Origin: Streptomyces olivaceoviridis
GTDB lineage: Bacteria > Actinomycetota > Actinomycetes > Streptomycetales > Streptomycetaceae
NCBI RefSeq assembly: GCF_014650115.1
Contig: NZ_BMUI01000008.1
Coordinates: 186,001-250,000, forward strand
DNA length: 64,000 nt
Reading direction: 5' to 3'
In this document: positions 29,347-38,451 of the stretch, piece by piece
How positions within the stretch are numbered: position 1 is the stretch's first letter
How the letters are laid out: every line of letters starts with the position of its first letter
Notes under the pieces: generated by a model
Told to the model about the DNA's origin: nothing
Seen by the model: only the letters and a program-made list of their open reading frames with translations
The model's database searches: none
Position numbers and translations under genes: made by a program

Positions 29347-30326
29347 GTGTGTCCCTTCCTGGGGGCTGCGGGCGTGCCGGGCGTGGCCCGGCCGACGGTG
29401 CGGGCGCGGCCCACGAGCCGCCCCACGACACCGGGTTTGCCGTCGGCACCCGGCCGGCCGTCGACACCGGACCGATGATCGGCACCCGTCGCGCCGCCGG
29501 CACTCCGCCGGCCATCGACACCCGGCCGACCATCGGCACCCCGCCCGCCGTCGGCACCCGGCCGACCGTCCTGACCCCGTCGGCCATCGACAACGCGCTC
29601 GCCCTCGCCGCGTCGCTCGCCCTCGGCAGGTCTCTCGCCCTCGCCGCCCGCCCCGTCCCCGGTATCCGCGTCCGCCCGGTCGTCGGCGCCGGTGTCCGCC
29701 GTCCCGTGGTCGGCCTCACCCCGTTCGACGGCCTGGTCGAAGGCCTCGCAGAGCATGTGGACGGCGACCAGGTGCAGTTCCTGGACGGTGGCGCCGAGGG
29801 GGGCGTCGACGCACAGCGCGTCGTCCGCGCCGAGGTGCAGCGGGTTGGGGGCCCGTCCGGTCAGCGCCCACACGGTCATGCCGAGCCGGTGCGCGCGGTC
29901 GGCGGCGGCCAGCAGGTTGGCGCTGGCGCCGCTGGTGGACAGCAGCAGGAGTACGTCGCCGGGGCGGCCGTGCGCGGCGGTCTGGCGGGCGAACACCTCC
30001 TGGACGCCGTAGTCGTTGGCGATCGCCGTGGTGGAGGAGGTGTCGGCGTGCAGGGCGACCGCGGAGAACGGCGGCCGGTCGTCGCGGTAGCGGCCGACGA
30101 GTTCGGCGGTGAGGTGCTGGGCCTGGGCGGCGCTGCCGCCGTTGCCCGCGACGAGCAGCCGGGCGCCCGCGCCCAGCCGCCGGGCGAGTTCGGTGCCCCA
30201 GCGCTCGATGAGCGCACCGTGGTCACGGAACGCCTCCAGGGCCTTGGCGAGGTCGTCGCAGTGCGCGGTGGCGGTGGCGGTGTTCCCGTGCGCCGTGCAG
30301 GTGACGGCCTTCGCCCGACTCCTCAT
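29343..30326 (-). CDS. gmhA: Sedoheptulose-7-phosphate isomerase with collagen-like C-terminal tail
   Basis: 327 residues; GmhA is normally about 190-200. Residues 1-200 are a complete SIS-domain isomerase: LLVAGNGGSAAQAQHL (61-71), TSSTTAIANDYG, LLLLSTSGASANLLAAAD (127-143), VQELHLVAVHMLCEAF. Residues 203-327 are an extra acidic then Gly-rich tail: about 203-247 is Asp/Glu/Gly-rich, and about 248-302 is a run of Gly-x-y triplets (GRP, GAD, GVD, GKP) encoded by 18-bp repeats. The enzyme converts sedoheptulose 7-phosphate to D-glycero-heptose 7-phosphate. The ATG overlaps the GT4 stop and the stop overlaps hldE, so the tail is not a frame error at either end. Confidence 0.92.
   Translation of the reverse strand: MRSRAKAVTCTAHGNTATATAHCDDLAKALEAFRDHGALIERWGTELARRLGAGARLLVAGNGGSAAQAQHLTAELVGRYRDDRPPFSAVALHADTSSTTAIANDYGVQEVFARQTAAHGRPGDVLLLLSTSGASANLLAAADRAHRLGMTVWALTGRAPNPLHLGADDALCVDAPLGATVQELHLVAVHMLCEAFDQAVERGEADHGTADTGADDRADADTGDGAGGEGERPAEGERRGEGERVVDGRRGQDGRPGADGGRGADGRPGVDGRRSAGGATGADHRSGVDGRPGADGKPGVVGRLVGRARTVGRATPGTPAAPRKGHT
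29439..29600 (-). repeat. 18-bp minisatellite in gmhA (hexapeptide, collagen-like repeats)
   Basis: About nine imperfect 18-bp units (plus-strand theme GGCACCCGGCCGACCGTC) in frame with gmhA, each coding a hexapeptide close to Asp-Gly-Arg-Pro-Gly-Ala/Val. Variation lies mainly at the first unit base and third codon bases, suggesting slippage followed by divergence under a constraint to keep Gly-x-y spacing. Confidence 0.8.
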
Positions 30327-31555
30327 CGGACCACTCCCGAGAGCGAGCGGACGGAGGACACGGCGCCGTACACCGCGGCCACGCCGTCGGCCACCCGGTC
30401 CCAGGTGTAGTGGCTGAGCACCCGGGCGCGGCCGGCGGCTCCGTACCGGGCGAGCCGGTCGGGGTCGGCGAGGAGGGCGCGGACGACCGCGCCCAGGTCG
30501 TGGTCGTCGTCGGCCGGGACCAGGACGCCCGTGGTGCCGTCCACGACCGTGTCGAGCTGGCCGCCGACGGCGGTGGCGACGACCGGGGTGGCACAGGCCA
30601 TGGCCTCCAGCGGGACGATGCCGAAGGGCTCGTACCGGGGCAGCGACAGCACCAGGTCGGCGCTGGACATCAGCCGGGGCATACGGGCCCTGCCGACCCC
30701 GCCGAGCAGGGTGACCCGGTCCTGGACGCCGTACTCGCCGGCGATGCCGTAGAGGCGCTCGGCCTCGGGTTCGGCACCGAGCAGGTCGGCCTCGGGGCCG
30801 CCGGCGACCAGGAGTTCGGCGTCGGGGACGTCGGTGAGGGCGCGGATGGCGCGGTCGAAGCCCTTGCGGGGCACGAGCCGGCCGACGGCCAGCAGCCGCC
30901 TGCGGGCGCCGGGCGGGCGGGTGCGGGCGACGGGGGCGAACTGGTCGGGGTCGACCCCGCACGGTACGACGCTGATGCGGTCCTCGGGCAGCCCCATGGC
31001 CTTCAGTTCGGCCACCTCGTCGCTGCACGTGGCGATGATCCGGGCGCATTCGTGGCCGATGGCCTCCTCGATGGCGAGGCGCTGCGGTGGGCTGGTGTCG
31101 GCGGCGCCCTGGTAGCGCTTCTTGACCGTGCCCAGCGCGTGGTAGGTCTGCACGACCGGGATGCCCGGGTCGCGGGCGCCGGCCAGGGCGGCCAGGCCCG
31201 ACATCCAGAAGTGGGCATGCACCACGTCGGGTGGGCTCTGGGCCCACTGCCGGGCCAGGAAGTCGCCGAACTCGGGCATGTGGGGCAGGAGTTCGTCCTT
31301 GGGGACGGGTGCGGGCGGTCCGGCGGGCACGTGCACGACCTGCACGCCGTCGATGAGGGTCACCCGGTCCGGAAGGCCCGCAGAGTCCCGCCGGGTGTAC
31401 ACCGTGACCCGGTATCCCTTTCTGGCGAGTTGCCGGGCGACCTGTGCCACGTACACGTTCTGGCCGCCCGCGTCCGGCCCGCCGAGCGCGGCCAGGGGGC
31501 TGGCGTGCTCGGAGACCATGGCGACGCGTCCGGCCGTGTGCGGAATGCGGCTCAT
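30323..31555 (-). CDS. Family 4 glycosyltransferase
   Basis: 410 residues, GT-B fold. The N-terminal glycine loop GGPDAGGQNVYVAQVARQL is that of GT4 enzymes using UDP- or GDP-sugars (sucrose-synthase/MshA-like). Also visible are VHAHFWMSGL and the retaining E-x7-E motif in YEPFGIVPLEAMACATPVV. It is likely a retaining hexosyl- or similar transferase working at the cytoplasmic face. Both ends overlap neighbours by ATGA. Its position between the acceptor-type GT and gmhA places it in the core of the glycan operon. Confidence 0.9.
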   Translation of the reverse strand: MSRIPHTAGRVAMVSEHASPLAALGGPDAGGQNVYVAQVARQLARKGYRVTVYTRRDSAGLPDRVTLIDGVQVVHVPAGPPAPVPKDELLPHMPEFGDFLARQWAQSPPDVVHAHFWMSGLAALAGARDPGIPVVQTYHALGTVKKRYQGAADTSPPQRLAIEEAIGHECARIIATCSDEVAELKAMGLPEDRISVVPCGVDPDQFAPVARTRPPGARRRLLAVGRLVPRKGFDRAIRALTDVPDAELLVAGGPEADLLGAEPEAERLYGIAGEYGVQDRVTLLGGVGRARMPRLMSSADLVLSLPRYEPFGIVPLEAMACATPVVATAVGGQLDTVVDGTTGVLVPADDDHDLGAVVRALLADPDRLARYGAAGRARVLSHYTWDRVADGVAAVYGAVSSVRSLSGVVR

Positions 31556-32514
31556 CGGGTGACCTCCTTGATCAGGCGCTCCCAGTCGTCCAGGAAGCGC
31601 CGCTCTCCGTAGCGGCCCTGGGCGGCGGCCCGGGCCGCCGCGCCGGTGCGGCGCGCCGGCCCGGGGTCGGCGAGGAAGGCCCGTACGGCGTCCTCCAGGA
31701 CGTCGAGGCGGTTCGAGACCACCCCGGCGCCCTCGGGTATCGCCTCACGGGCCTCCGTGGTGTCCAGGGCGACCACGGGCATGCCCAGGAACATGGCCTC
31801 CAGCAGGGACAGACCGAGCGAGGTCCAGCGCACGGGGTGCAGATAGACCCGGCACCGGGCCATCTCCCGGTGCAGCGCGTGCTGCGGCAGGTCCCGGGTG
31901 CGGCAGCGCTCGGGCGGCAGGCCGAGGTGCTCGGCGAGTCCGTCGGTGCGCATGCCGAAGACGTCCAGGGGCGCGGAACGGGCGAACCGGGGCAGCAGGT
32001 CGGTGCCGGTGGTACGGCCCCTGCGCACGGGCTCGTTGACCACGACGGCCGCGCGCCGCTCGGTGCCCGTGTAGAGCGCGCCGGGGTCGATGATGCCGTG
32101 CTCGACGACCTCGGTGGGGGCCTGGCCGTTGTCCCACATCAGCCGGTTGAAGTGGGTGACGTGCACGACGGGGATCCTCGACTGCCCGGCCAGCGGGTGG
32201 AGTTGACGCTCGGGCGACTCGTCGGGGCTGTTGTGCTCGACGTACACGGCGGGCACGTCCACGCCGGGCCGGCGGCCGGTCCAGCGCAGGGCGAGGTCGA
32301 GTTCGTGCGGGCGTTGCAGGACCATGAGGTCGATGTCGCAGTCCCACAGTTCCTGCGGCGTGCGTTCCCGCACGCTCCGCGGCCAGTCCCAGGTGACGGC
32401 GCGGCCGAGCCCGTCGGGTCCGCGGTCGTCGGTGACCGGGACGAGGTAGGTGTGCGGGCCCCGCACGAAGGCGGTGAGCCAGGATCCGTGCACGTGCCAG
32501 ACGAGGATGTTCAT
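31552..32514 (-). CDS. GT-B glycosyltransferase (GT4/GT1-like)
   Basis: 320 residues. It opens MNILVWHVHGSWLTAF, has an EHNSPDES segment and HVTHFNRLMWDNG, and ends with the C-terminal donor domain with LGLSLLEAMFLGMPVVALD (the E-x7-E-type segment) and a DWERLIKEV tail. The fold is that of GT4-type retaining transferases, with a shortened N-terminal domain. ATGA overlaps occur at both ends. Similar short GT-Bs are found next to heptose genes in other Streptomyces envelope clusters as far as I recall; donor and acceptor are unknown. Confidence 0.82.
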   Translation of the reverse strand: MNILVWHVHGSWLTAFVRGPHTYLVPVTDDRGPDGLGRAVTWDWPRSVRERTPQELWDCDIDLMVLQRPHELDLALRWTGRRPGVDVPAVYVEHNSPDESPERQLHPLAGQSRIPVVHVTHFNRLMWDNGQAPTEVVEHGIIDPGALYTGTERRAAVVVNEPVRRGRTTGTDLLPRFARSAPLDVFGMRTDGLAEHLGLPPERCRTRDLPQHALHREMARCRVYLHPVRWTSLGLSLLEAMFLGMPVVALDTTEAREAIPEGAGVVSNRLDVLEDAVRAFLADPGPARRTGAAARAAAQGRYGERRFLDDWERLIKEVTR

Positions 32515-33521
32515 GACTGCCGCTCCTGGATGAGCTTGTGCACCGCGCGCACCACGTCCTGTCCGGTGACCTCGTCCAGACAGGGGTGGCCGGGCACCGG
32601 GCAGGTGAGGGCCCGGGTGCCCGCGCAGGGCGCCGACTGGTCGCCGAGCAGGATGACGGGGACGCCGTACGGCGCCCAGCGCCCGGCCGGTACGACGGGT
32701 GCGAACAGCGAGACGACGGGGGTGCCGACGGCGGCGGCGAGGTGGGCGGGGCCGGTGTTGGCGCTGATCACGACGTCGGCCATGCGCAGCACACCGGCGA
32801 GGGTGCGCGGGGAGGTCCGGCCGCCGAGGTCCACGGCCAGATCCCCGCTGACCCGCCGGGTGAGGCCGGTCTCCTCGGGGCCGCCGGTGACGACCACGCG
32901 GTGCCCGGCGTCGGCGAGCAGCGCGACCGCCTCGGCGCAGCGGTGCGGGCTCCAGGCGCGGGCGGGGGCGCTGGCGCCGGGGTGCAGGACGACGTAGGGG
33001 CCGTAGCCGGTGAGGCTGCTGGTGTCCGGGGGCGGGAGGACGCGCAGCCGGCCGTCGTCCCCCGGCGGCGGCGGGAAGCCCGTCGCGGCGGCGGTGTCCA
33101 GCGCCGCCTCGGCCTCGTGTCGGCCCGCCGGCCGCCGGTGGCGTACGTCGAGCAGCCGGCCGGCGTGGTCGACGCTGTCGGCGCCGATCCGGCCGACGCC
33201 GGCGAGCCGGAGCAGCAGGGCGGTGGGAAGCGGGCTCTGGTGGAAGGAGGTGAGGACGAGCGCGGTGTCGTAGGCCCCGGCACGCAGCCGCCCCACCAGC
33301 CCGTCGATGTCCGCGGGGCTGACCGGGGGCGGGTCGAACCCCTCCCAGGGCGCCTCCCACACCAGCACCTCGTCCACCCCGGGCAGCAGCCGGGCGGCGT
33401 CCGCGCCGCGGGGGCCGCACAACAGGGTGACGTGCGAGGACCGGGCGGCGACGGCACGTACGGCGGGACCGGCGAGCAGCACATCACCGAAGCTGTCGAG
33501 CCGGACGACGAGCGATTTCAC
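32511..33521 (-). CDS. Family 9 glycosyltransferase (heptosyltransferase family)
   Basis: 336 residues, the second GT9 of the operon: LVVRLDSFGDVLLAGPAVRAV, VVLHPGASAPARAWSPHRC, VVISANTGPAHLAAAVGTP and a Cys-containing C-terminal lobe (QSAPCAGTRALTCPVPGHPC). I chose GTG 33521 because it overlaps the gmhB stop as GTGA like its neighbours; an upstream GTG at 33530 is possible. Two GT9 enzymes suggest at least two heptose residues or two linkages. The cysteine-rich insert (three Cys in about 25 residues) is unusual in a cytosolic transferase and also occurs in some WaaF/WaaQ relatives. Confidence 0.9.
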   Translation of the reverse strand: MKSLVVRLDSFGDVLLAGPAVRAVAARSSHVTLLCGPRGADAARLLPGVDEVLVWEAPWEGFDPPPVSPADIDGLVGRLRAGAYDTALVLTSFHQSPLPTALLLRLAGVGRIGADSVDHAGRLLDVRHRRPAGRHEAEAALDTAAATGFPPPPGDDGRLRVLPPPDTSSLTGYGPYVVLHPGASAPARAWSPHRCAEAVALLADAGHRVVVTGGPEETGLTRRVSGDLAVDLGGRTSPRTLAGVLRMADVVISANTGPAHLAAAVGTPVVSLFAPVVPAGRWAPYGVPVILLGDQSAPCAGTRALTCPVPGHPCLDEVTGQDVVRAVHKLIQERQS

Positions 33522-34504
33522 GCCGACCACCCCCCGTGGGCCCGCCCCACGGCCGCCCGGGGCCGGTCGGGGACCGACGGCTCGGGCGCGGACGGACGGG
33601 GCCGCTCCGGGGGCATCCCGCCCGACGCGGGCGACGGGGACTTCGCCGGGGCCGCCTCGCCTGACACGGAAGCCGGGAGCTCCTCCCGGGCCGCCTCACC
33701 CGGCACCGACGCCGGCCATTCCTCCGAAGCCGCCTCACCCGACACCGGCGACCGTGTCCGGTGCAGGGCCGCCGGACCCGACGCGGACGGCCGCCGGGAC
33801 CCGGAGACCACCGTGGCGCGCCCGGACGGTCGTACGCCGTCAGGCCCCTCGGCGTCCCGCACGGAGGACCACCGGCCCTCGGAGACCACCGCGGTGCCCT
33901 GGCGGGACCACCGCATCCCGTCGCCGGCCGGTGCCGTCCGCGCGGGCGGGGCGTGCGGGGGCCGTCGCGGTGGGGCGAGGCCCGCCTCCGTCAGGGCCGC
34001 GCGGACCGCGGTGAGGGGATCGGGGGCGCTCTCCACGGCGAAACGTTCCACCTCCGCCGGCGCGGTGGCCGCGTTCGGGACCAGGACGCCCCGTGCGCCG
34101 GCCGCGCGGGCGGCCAGCACGTCGGCGGCGATGTCCCCGATCACCAGGCACTCGGACGGCGGTACGCCGAGCCGGGCGGCGGCGGTGCGGACCAGGCCGG
34201 GGCGGGGCTTGCGGCAGGCGCAGCCGGCGTCGGGGGCGTGCGGGCAGAACACCCAGGTGTCCAGCCCGCCCAGCAGTTCGTCGGCACGCTCGTTGACGCG
34301 GACCACCTGGTCCACGGTGAGCAGTCCGCGGCCGACGCCGGACTGGTTGCTGACCACCCCGGTCGGCAGCCCGGCGGACCGGGCCAGCGCGACGGCCGCG
34401 GCGGCGCCCGGCATCAGCCGCACCCGGCCGGGGTCGCCGTTGTACGGCACGTCCACGACGAGGGTGCCGTCGCGGTCGAACAGGACGGCGGACAGCCTGC
34501 TCAC
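33518..34504 (-). CDS. gmhB: D-glycero-D-manno-heptose 1,7-bisphosphate phosphatase with repeat tail
   Basis: 328 residues; GmhB is usually about 180-190. Residues 1-178 are a HAD-IIIA phosphatase: LFDRDGTLVVDVPYNGDP (nucleophile D10, acid D12), SNQSGVGRG, the zinc loop C87-x-H89-x5-C95-x-C97, RKPRPGL and VIGDIAADVLAARAAG. It dephosphorylates heptose 1,7-bisphosphate before nucleotide transfer. Residues about 179-328 are an added Pro/Ser/Glu/Arg tail with three 13-residue repeats (SGEAASEEWPASV type) and no known domain. Both gene junctions are GTGA overlaps, so the tail is not due to a sequencing frameshift at the end. Confidence 0.9.
   Translation of the reverse strand: MSRLSAVLFDRDGTLVVDVPYNGDPGRVRLMPGAAAAVALARSAGLPTGVVSNQSGVGRGLLTVDQVVRVNERADELLGGLDTWVFCPHAPDAGCACRKPRPGLVRTAAARLGVPPSECLVIGDIAADVLAARAAGARGVLVPNAATAPAEVERFAVESAPDPLTAVRAALTEAGLAPPRRPPHAPPARTAPAGDGMRWSRQGTAVVSEGRWSSVRDAEGPDGVRPSGRATVVSGSRRPSASGPAALHRTRSPVSGEAASEEWPASVPGEAAREELPASVSGEAAPAKSPSPASGGMPPERPRPSAPEPSVPDRPRAAVGRAHGGWSA
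33651..33767 (-). repeat. 39-bp minisatellite in gmhB tail
   Basis: Three tandem 39-bp units beginning at 33651, 33690 and 33729 (each opening with GCCGCCTC), in frame with gmhB and coding a 13-residue repeat. Units differ by several substitutions, so the array is not brand new. Confidence 0.75.
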
Positions 34505-35496
34505 CCGGCACCTCCCAGGGGCTCGGCGTGCCGGTGGCGGACGACTCCGCGCAGCCAGTGGCGGACGGCGAGCGGCGGGATGAGCACGCTGGTGCCGAGC
34601 ATCCCGGCGATCTCGCGGGCGGTGCGCGGCCCGGGCAGGATGCGGGCGAGGGCGAACTCGGTGGTGCCGAGCGTCCACAGGGCGGCGTAGGCGGTCGCGG
34701 CGCGGCGCCGCCCGGTCAGGGCGCAGCCGGCCGCGGCGAGGGCGGCGCCGGTGACCACCAGGTGGCGGGGCAGCCGGCCGCGCGGCGCCTGCGCGCGGTC
34801 CCACCAGTCGCGGCCGTGCAGCCGGTTCATCAGGGCGTCGTCGGCGTTGCCGCGCTGCGCGGGCAGCGAGGCCCACCAGTGGGCGGGGCGGACCGGGTGC
34901 CGGGTGACCCGGGTGCCCCGGGTCAGGGACCAGCCCGCCCGCTGCACGCGCAGGGCGAGGTCGGCGTCCTCGCGGAAGGCCCGCGGGAAGCGTTCGTCGA
35001 AGCCGCCGGTCCGCTTCAGCGCCTCGGTGCGGTAGGCCATGTCGGCGGTGGCCCAGGCGGCGTTCTCCAGGCCCTTGGTGGTGCGTTCCCAGTCGGTGGG
35101 CCGGCGGTCCGGGGGCAGGGGGACACGCAGCCGCCCCTGGACTCCGCCGACGTCGGGGCCGGCCTGCCGCAGGTCGTCGGCGAGCCGCCGGGACCAGTCC
35201 GGCAGCACCTGGACGTCGTCGTCCAGGAAGACCGTCCAGGGTGTGCGGACGGTCTGCCAGCCGGCGTTGCGTGCGGCGGCCGGCCCCGTGCCGCCGGTGC
35301 GCAGGGTGCGCACCCGGTCGAGCAGTTGCCCGGCCGGTTCCAGGGGCAGGTGGCCGTCGGGCGCGGGCCGGTCGTCCACGACGACCACCTCGTGCGGCGG
35401 ATGGCCCTCGGCCGTGGCGAGCGCGCGCAGGCACTCGGCGAGGCAGGGGCGGCCGATCGTCGGGACGACGACGGTGTAGGCGGGGGCGTCGGTCAT
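34501..35496 (-). CDS. Family 2 glycosyltransferase
   Basis: 331 residues. GT2 motifs: YTVVVPTIGRPCLAECLRAL, HEVVVVDDRPAPDG, FLDDDVQVLPDWSRRLADDL (metal site) and GGFDERFPRAFREDADLALRV. After about residue 245 come a basic stretch and weakly hydrophobic segments (HLVVTGAALAAAGCALTG, FALARILPG), so it may sit at the membrane. ATG 35496 overlaps the carbamoyltransferase stop (ATGA) and its own stop overlaps gmhB (GTGA). Confidence 0.88.
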   Translation of the reverse strand: MTDAPAYTVVVPTIGRPCLAECLRALATAEGHPPHEVVVVDDRPAPDGHLPLEPAGQLLDRVRTLRTGGTGPAAARNAGWQTVRTPWTVFLDDDVQVLPDWSRRLADDLRQAGPDVGGVQGRLRVPLPPDRRPTDWERTTKGLENAAWATADMAYRTEALKRTGGFDERFPRAFREDADLALRVQRAGWSLTRGTRVTRHPVRPAHWWASLPAQRGNADDALMNRLHGRDWWDRAQAPRGRLPRHLVVTGAALAAAGCALTGRRRAATAYAALWTLGTTEFALARILPGPRTAREIAGMLGTSVLIPPLAVRHWLRGVVRHRHAEPLGGAG

Positions 35497-37127
35497 GCGA
35501 AGGCCTTCCCACGGCGGATCGCGAACGGGCCGAGCACCAGCAGGTCGACCGGGGCCGAGCCGAAGCACTCCAGGGCGTCGCGGGGGTCGTCGACCATGGG
35601 CCGCCCGGCGGTGTTGAGACTGGTGTTGACCACCACGGGCAGTCCGGTGCGCCGTTGGAAGCCCTCGATCATGCGGGCCACCAGGGGTTCCTGGGCGCGG
35701 TCCACGGTCTGGACGCGGGCCGTGCCGTCGACGTGCACCACGGCCGGGATGCGGGCCCGCCACTCGGCGGCCACGTCGTGCACGAACAGCATGTGCGGGC
35801 TGGGCAGCGGCCCGTCGAAGATCTCGCCCGCGCGCTCGGCGAGCACCATGGGCGCGACGGGCCGGAACTCCTCGCGTCCCTTGACCGCGTTGAGCCGTTC
35901 CAGGTTCTCCGCCTTGCCGGGGTGGGCCAGCAGCGAGCGGTGCCCGAGCGCGCGCGGCCCGTACTCGCTGCGCCCCTGGAACCAGGCCACGATCCCGTCG
36001 TCGGCCAGCGCCTGGGCGGCGGTCTCGGCGATGTCGGCGGGCTCCTCGTACGGTACGGCCGCCCGCTCCAGCCACGCGCGCAGCTCGGCGTCGCTCCAGC
36101 CCCGGCCGAGCGCGGCGGTCGGCATCGGCTCCAGGGTGTCCTTCTGCCCGGCGACGTACGCCGCCGCGCCCAGGGCCGTACCGGCGTCGCCGGCGGCGGG
36201 CTGCACCCACACGTGCCGGAAGCCGCTCTCCCGCCACAGCCGGGTGTTGGCGACACAGTTCAGGGCGACACCGCCGGCCATGGTGAGCGCGTCCTCGCCG
36301 GTGCGCTCGCGCAGCCACCGGGCGAGGGCCAGCATGGCCTCCTCCAGGCAGAGCTGGGCACTCGCGGCGAGGTCGGCGTGGTCCTGGTCCCAGGCGCCGC
36401 CGGGCGGGCGGGGCGGGACGAACTCGGCCCAGGGCACCGGGCGGGCCCGGAAGCCGCCCTCGCCGTCGGCGTGGACGTACGCGCGCAGCCGGTCGGCGTG
36501 GCGCGGGGTGCCGTAGGAGGCGAGGGCCATGACCTTGAACTCGTCGCTGCTGCGCAGGAATCCGAGGTGCTGGGTGAGGTCCTCGTAGAACAGGCCGAGG
36601 GAGTCCGGCAGTCGCTGGGTGCCGAGGACGGTCAGTTCCCGGCCGGTGCAGCGGCCGGCCAGGTGGGAGCCGCACTCGCCGCGGCCGTCCAGGACGAGGA
36701 CGGCGCAGTCCGGGTACGGCGAGACGGGCCCGGCGGAGGCCGCGTGCGCGACGTGGTGCGGGACGAACCGCACCTTGGCCGGGTCGAGTCCGGGCAGGGC
36801 CTCGGCGAGGAAGTCCGGTGCCTCGCGGGCGTACTGCTGCCGCAGGTGGTCCCAGGGGTCGTGCAGCCCCATCTCGTCGGCGGGGCGGGCCAGCGCCGGG
36901 TCGTAGGAGTAGGCGACGGCGTCCAGGTCGGACGGGGTGAGGCCGGCCTGCTCCAGACACCAGCGGGCCGACTGTCCGGGCAGTTCCCAGGCCGAGAAGG
37001 GAACGGGCCGCTTGCCGTGCTTGCGGCGGGAGAACCGCTCCTCCTCCGCCGCCGCCACGACCCTGCCGTCGGTGACGAGGGCGGCGGCGGGGTCGTGGAA
37101 GAGTGCGTTGATACCGAGGACGTGCAT
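35493..37127 (-). CDS. Carbamoyltransferase, NodU/CmcH/TobZ family
   Basis: 544 residues with both halves of the family. The N-terminal Kae1-like domain starts MHVLGINALFHDPAAALV and has VVAAAEEERFSRRKHG plus the metal/substrate segment PHHVAHAASA. The C-terminal YrdC-like half has MAGGVALNCVANTRLW, QPAAGDAGTALGAAAY and GRSEYGPRALGHRSLLA. The enzymes make carbamoyl-adenylate from carbamoyl phosphate and ATP and place the carbamoyl on a hydroxyl, as in Nod factors, cephamycin and tobramycin. Here the likely target is a sugar of the glycan. GGAGAC precedes ATG 37127. Confidence 0.92.
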   Translation of the reverse strand: MHVLGINALFHDPAAALVTDGRVVAAAEEERFSRRKHGKRPVPFSAWELPGQSARWCLEQAGLTPSDLDAVAYSYDPALARPADEMGLHDPWDHLRQQYAREAPDFLAEALPGLDPAKVRFVPHHVAHAASAGPVSPYPDCAVLVLDGRGECGSHLAGRCTGRELTVLGTQRLPDSLGLFYEDLTQHLGFLRSSDEFKVMALASYGTPRHADRLRAYVHADGEGGFRARPVPWAEFVPPRPPGGAWDQDHADLAASAQLCLEEAMLALARWLRERTGEDALTMAGGVALNCVANTRLWRESGFRHVWVQPAAGDAGTALGAAAYVAGQKDTLEPMPTAALGRGWSDAELRAWLERAAVPYEEPADIAETAAQALADDGIVAWFQGRSEYGPRALGHRSLLAHPGKAENLERLNAVKGREEFRPVAPMVLAERAGEIFDGPLPSPHMLFVHDVAAEWRARIPAVVHVDGTARVQTVDRAQEPLVARMIEGFQRRTGLPVVVNTSLNTAGRPMVDDPRDALECFGSAPVDLLVLGPFAIRRGKAFA

Positions 37128-37160
37128 GCGCTGTCTCCAGGGCCGGGGAACGTGCGGGGG

Positions 37161-38168
<1,008 letters not shown>

Positions 38169-38191
38169 GGGGCTGTTCCTTCGTCCACGTC

Positions 38192-38234
38192 GTACGCGCC
38201 CGGGAACGCCCCTGCCTGGGGTTTCGGCGCGTAC
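38192..38234 (-). promoter_or_regulatory. Two-tier hairpin in the leader of the heptose-glycan operon
   Basis: A 43-base element 24 bases before the SDR start codon, directly upstream of its ribosome site. The outer stem is 9 bp (GTACGCGCC / GGCGCGTAC); an internal loop of 8 and 4 bases encloses an inner 4-bp stem (CCCC / GGGG) with a TGCCT loop. If transcribed it would fold right before the Shine-Dalgarno. It could be an RNA control element or a protein-binding palindrome. Confidence 0.5.
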
Positions 38235-38341
38235 CGCGTCGCCGGGACCGACGTCGTCGGCCCGCTGGGAAGAAGAGGGCTCGGCCCGGGTCCCCGCTGA
38301 TCGGGGGGACCGGCCTGACAGGCCGCCGCTTGCTGGACGGC

Positions 38342-38367
38342 ACTGGCAGCTGAGTTCCCCTGCCAGT
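38342..38367. promoter_or_regulatory. Inverted repeat (operator candidate) upstream of pyruvyl-transferase-like gene
   Basis: ACTGGCAG / CTGCCAGT, 8-bp perfect arms with a 10-base gap, abutting the -35 box of the promoter at 38367. The spacing (18 bases centre to centre) suits a dimeric repressor on neighbouring faces of the helix. Confidence 0.5.
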
Positions 38368-38394
38368 TGTATTCACACGTTGGATTCTTATTCT
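38367..38394 (+). promoter_or_regulatory. Promoter of the pyruvyl-transferase-like gene
   Basis: TTGTAT, 16 bases, TATTCT, in a distinctly A+T-rich island within G+C-rich DNA, 58 bases before ATG 38452. It resembles a housekeeping-type promoter with an imperfect -35. Confidence 0.5.
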
Positions 38395-38451
38395 CCGGTC
38401 CCAGGGGTACTCGCGCGACTCCTGCGCCCCGCCCACCACGCTGGAGAACCG

